Below, piece after piece: positions 61,311 through 64,000 of a stretch of 64,000 nucleotides of DNA. The stretch is from Collinsella sp. TF06-26. GTDB lineage: Bacteria > Actinomycetota > Coriobacteriia > Coriobacteriales > Coriobacteriaceae. The notes under the pieces were generated by a model. It saw nothing but the letters and a program-made list of their open reading frames with translations, did no database searches and was not told the DNA's origin. The stretch spans positions 1-64,000 of the forward strand of contig NZ_NKXR01000002.1 of the NCBI RefSeq assembly GCF_002232035.1. The letters are read 5' to 3'. The position numbers were made by a program, and so were the translations under genes. The stretch's first letter is position 1. Each line of letters starts with the position of its first letter.

Positions 61311-62912
61311 ATGAACCAGATCCTTCTTTTTATCGGCCTCGTCATCATTTTGTGCCTGACCATCAAACCCGTCGGCAAAAAGCTCCCCTTCCCCACCCTG
61401 CTTATCTTTATCGCGCTCGGCATGCTGCTGGGCGTCAACGGCCCGGCGCATATCGACTTTAGCGACTACGCACTCACCGAAACCGTCTGCAGCACGGCGC
61501 TATTGTTCATCATGTTCTACGGCGGCTTTAACACCAACATAGACCGCGCCAAGCCCGTCGCCGCGCCGGCGGTGCTGCTGAGCACGCTCGGCGTCGTCAT
61601 CACCGCAGGCATCACCGGCGTGTTCGCCCACTTTGTGCTGGGCTTCGACTGGATCGGCGGCCTGCTGCTGGGATCGGTCGTGGCGTCCACCGACGCGGCC
61701 AGCGTCTTTAGCGTTCTGCGCGAGCACAGCCTTTCGCTGAGGGGCGGCACCGACTCGCTGCTCGAGGTCGAATCGGGCTCCAACGACCCCGTCGCCTACA
61801 TGCTCACCGCCGTGCTCGCGACCCTCGCGGCGGGCGGCAATATCGACATTCCCGTGCTGCTGACCAAGCAGATCATCCTGGGCGTGGGGTTGGGCCTTGC
61901 CATCGGCTGGACATCCAGCCGTCTGATTGAGCGCGCACACGCAACGGCCGAAGGCGCGCAGACCATCTTCTTGTTCGCCGTGGCCATCGTCGCCTACGCG
62001 CTGCCGAGCTACCTGGGCGGCAACGGCTTTTTGGCCGTATACCTTGCAGGCATTGTGCTGGGCGCAAGCGACATCACCGGTAAGGTCGAGATGGCGCACT
62101 TTTTTGACACCCTCACCGAGATGGCCGAGATGACCATCTTCTTTTTGCTGGGCCTGCTCGTCACGCCCGCGCGCCTGCCGCAGATGCTGCTGCCGGGCCT
62201 GGCGCTCATGGCGTTTATGCTCTTTGCGAGCCGCCCCATCGCCGTCTGTCTGCTGCTGGTGCCCTTTAAGACGAACCCTCGCCAGGTTGCACTCGTAAGC
62301 TGGGCGGGCTTGCGCGGCGCGGCTTCGGTCGTCTTTAGCCTCTTTGCCATGGTAGCCGGCGTTCCCGGCGGTCACGACCTGTTTGACCTGGTGTTTGTGA
62401 TTGCCGTATCGAGCATTGTGGTGCAGGGTTCGCTACTGCCGGCGGTGGCGAAGAAACTCGATATGATCGATGCGGCCGGCGACGTACGCCGCACCTTTAA
62501 CGACTACCGCGACGAGGACGGCATGTCGTTTGTAAAGCTCAAGGTGGGCGCTGGCCATCCGTTTGCCGGACGCTCGCTCGCGGACATTGGCAGCGCCACA
62601 GACATGCTCGTGGTCTTGGTGCTGCGCGACGGGGCGCACCCGGTACTGCCCAACGGCGATACCGTCATCGAGGAAGGCGACCTTCTGGTGATGGCAGCCC
62701 CAACGTTCGAAGAGCGTGCCGAGGTTACGCTGCGCGAGGTCACCGTGACGCCCCACGGTCGCCTGGCCGGTCAGCGCCTGCGCGACGTGCCGCAAGGCAA
62801 GCACCCCTTTATCGTGGTGATGCTCAAACGCGACGGCCAAACGATCATCCCCGACGGCAACACCCTCATATACGCCGGCGACGAAGCCGTCATCGCCACG
62901 CTGGCGTCGTAG
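61311..62912 (+). CDS. Potassium/proton antiporter (NhaP2/CvrA-like) with RCK_C domain
   Basis: A 533-residue CPA1/2-family cation/proton antiporter with about 12 membrane segments. It has ALLFIMFYGGFN, SVVASTDAASVFSVLR and LEVESGSNDPVAYMLT with the transport aspartates, and SWAGLRGAASVVFSLFA. The C-terminal 140 residues contain TrkA-C/RCK_C-like sequence (VKLKVGAGHPFAGRSL), a second similar unit, and PDGNTLIYAGDEAVI. This suggests control by a cytoplasmic ligand. AGGAG lies 12 bases before the ATG. Probably potassium or sodium homeostasis. Confidence 0.88.
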   Translation: MNQILLFIGLVIILCLTIKPVGKKLPFPTLLIFIALGMLLGVNGPAHIDFSDYALTETVCSTALLFIMFYGGFNTNIDRAKPVAAPAVLLSTLGVVITAGITGVFAHFVLGFDWIGGLLLGSVVASTDAASVFSVLREHSLSLRGGTDSLLEVESGSNDPVAYMLTAVLATLAAGGNIDIPVLLTKQIILGVGLGLAIGWTSSRLIERAHATAEGAQTIFLFAVAIVAYALPSYLGGNGFLAVYLAGIVLGASDITGKVEMAHFFDTLTEMAEMTIFFLLGLLVTPARLPQMLLPGLALMAFMLFASRPIAVCLLLVPFKTNPRQVALVSWAGLRGAASVVFSLFAMVAGVPGGHDLFDLVFVIAVSSIVVQGSLLPAVAKKLDMIDAAGDVRRTFNDYRDEDGMSFVKLKVGAGHPFAGRSLADIGSATDMLVVLVLRDGAHPVLPNGDTVIEEGDLLVMAAPTFEERAEVTLREVTVTPHGRLAGQRLRDVPQGKHPFIVVMLKRDGQTIIPDGNTLIYAGDEAVIATLAS

Positions 62913-63138
62913 TGACCAGGGGTTAGCTAATTTGCGACGAAGAAATCAAGCGCCTAGAGAACCTCATGCCTTCGCTCGCAGATTTGGATTTGCCCGAGGA
63001 GTAAAGCACCCCTCCCCCATGTAACCATCCTGTAAATCATAGCGGCGCACTCGGGTTTTGCTGTGATTCGGTCGCGCCTGACGCTCCACTGTGCTAAAGT
63101 ATCCCGAACGTTCAAACGACTACGAGGGGAACTAGAAG
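62913..63138. other. Gap between the antiporter and serC genes
   Basis: 226 bases. A short open frame ending at 63004 encodes CDEEIKRLENLMPSLADL and then DLPEE with no start codon or ribosome-binding site of its own. It looks like a C-terminal gene relic. The serC ribosome-binding site (GAGGGGA) is at 63124. Confidence 0.3.
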
Positions 63139-64000
63139 ATGGCACGTGTGCACAACTTCTCAGCTGGCCCGGCCGCGCTGCCTACAAGCGTGCTCGCCGA
63201 GATCGCCGACGAGATGATGGACTACCGCGGTTGCGGCATGTCCGTACTCGAGATGAGCCATCGATCTAGCATGTACCAGCAGATTATCAACGACGCCGAG
63301 GCAACCCTGCGCCGTCTGCTGAGCATCCCCGACAACTACCGCGTCCTGTTTTTGCAGGGCGGCGCCACGCTGCAGTTTGCGGGCATCCCCATGAACCTCA
63401 TGCGCCGCGGCCGCGCCGGCTACGTCGTGACCGGCAACTTTGCCAACAAGGCGTACAAGGAGGCCGCCAAGTACGGCGAGGCCGTGCTGCTCGCGAGCTC
63501 CGAAGACACCAACTTCGACCGCATCCCCGACATGGCCGACATCAACGCGCGTATTGCCGCCGAGGCCACGGGCGACGGGCTCGACTACGTCTACATCTGC
63601 CAGAACAACACCATCTTCGGCACCATGTACCACGAGCTGCCCAACTGTGGCGATGTGCCGCTGGTCGCCGATGTCTCGAGCTGCTTTCTGTCGCAGCCGC
63701 TCGACGTTGAGCGCTACGGGCTCATTTACGCCGGTGCGCAGAAAAACGCCGGCGCCGCGGGCGTGACCGTGGTCATCGTGCGCGACAACCTGATCGCCGA
63801 CGACTCGGCCTTTGCGCAGACGCCGCAGTACCTGAACCTTAAGACCCAAGCCGCCAAGGGCTCCATGCTCAACACGCCCAACACCTTTGGCATCTACGTG
63901 TGCGGCAAGGTGTTCCATTGGGTTGAACAGACCGGCGGACTTGCCGCCATGGCCGAGCGCAACTGGGCCAAGGCCAACCTGCTCTACGACCTGCTCGAGA
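63139..64000 (+). CDS. serC: Phosphoserine aminotransferase, partial (runs off the window)
   Basis: At least 287 codons of SerC, which converts 3-phosphohydroxypyruvate to phosphoserine in serine synthesis. It has NFSAGPAALP, MSVLEMSHRS, FLQGGATLQFAGIPMNL, VTGNFANKAYKEA and the PLP lysine in YAGAQKNAGAAGVTVV. ATG at 63139 follows GAGGGGA. There is no stop codon before position 64000, so the C-terminus lies outside. Confidence 0.95.
   Translation, partial: MARVHNFSAGPAALPTSVLAEIADEMMDYRGCGMSVLEMSHRSSMYQQIINDAEATLRRLLSIPDNYRVLFLQGGATLQFAGIPMNLMRRGRAGYVVTGNFANKAYKEAAKYGEAVLLASSEDTNFDRIPDMADINARIAAEATGDGLDYVYICQNNTIFGTMYHELPNCGDVPLVADVSSCFLSQPLDVERYGLIYAGAQKNAGAAGVTVVIVRDNLIADDSAFAQTPQYLNLKTQAAKGSMLNTPNTFGIYVCGKVFHWVEQTGGLAAMAERNWAKANLLYDLLE

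Overview
The window looks like a chromosomal segment of a high-G+C Gram-positive bacterium of the class Coriobacteriia, most likely Collinsella or a close relative. This is inferred from the G+C-rich codon use of the housekeeping genes, the SUF operon headed by an Rrf2 regulator, a Rho factor with a long low-complexity N-terminus, a CarD-like protein, an iron-sulfur scaffold paired with a 'GGGtGRT' protein, a sortase-anchored surface protein, and dense palindromic intergenic repeats. No rRNA, CRISPR array, complete insertion sequence or prophage was seen. Four tRNA genes (two Lys-CTT, His-GTG, Ala-CGC) and one probable 6S-like RNA are present.

Layout. 0.1-5.9 kb is a lower-G+C accessory patch. 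It holds a decayed copy of an AAA ATPase gene and of a glycosyltransferase 3' end, then a membrane acyltransferase, the intact AAA ATPase/winged-helix gene with its AT-rich TATCG repeats, and a two-gene cassette (DUF4869-type protein plus a P-loop/TOPRIM-like protein). The decayed copy keeps the same flanks but lacks the cassette, so the cassette site behaves like an occupied versus empty locus. 5.9-14.0 kb is a surface-polysaccharide cluster: five glycosyltransferases on the minus strand, four of them in an A-B-A'-B' order, and a divergent galactofuranosyltransferase-like gene. 14-18 kb holds an AAA-ATPase-like protein with an apparently degenerate nuclease domain and a secreted lysozyme-like protein with a sorting signal.

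18.0-24.7 kb is an iron-sulfur region. Rrf2, MNT nucleotidyltransferase and HEPN genes are nearly contiguous on the minus strand. The divergent sufCBDSU operon follows, and two matching 31-bp dyads lie between the two transcription units. 25-31 kb carries a RAYT-like protein lacking the HUH histidines, the scaffold/GGGtGRT pair, a NadB-like flavoprotein, a DinD-like protein and the Lys/His tRNA genes.

31.5-64 kb is mostly housekeeping: an aminotransferase, a ROK sugar kinase, a VanZ-like protein, rho, argS, carD, an HD protein, proA and proB around a prolyl-aminopeptidase-like gene, pncB, tRNA-Ala, a radical SAM activase-like gene, a WecA/TagO-like enzyme, trpS, a small MGMT-like gene, degV, a MarR regulator, a B3/B4-domain protein, ATP-type pckA, a polysaccharide flippase, a metallophosphoesterase, a cation/proton antiporter and the start of serC. 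Many intergenic gaps hold members of several palindromic repeat families. One family has six copies between 41.8 and 56.3 kb and sits where terminators are expected.

All calls come from reading the sequence and recalling family features. No database search, alignment or folding program was run, and start sites were chosen mainly by ribosome-binding site and family length.
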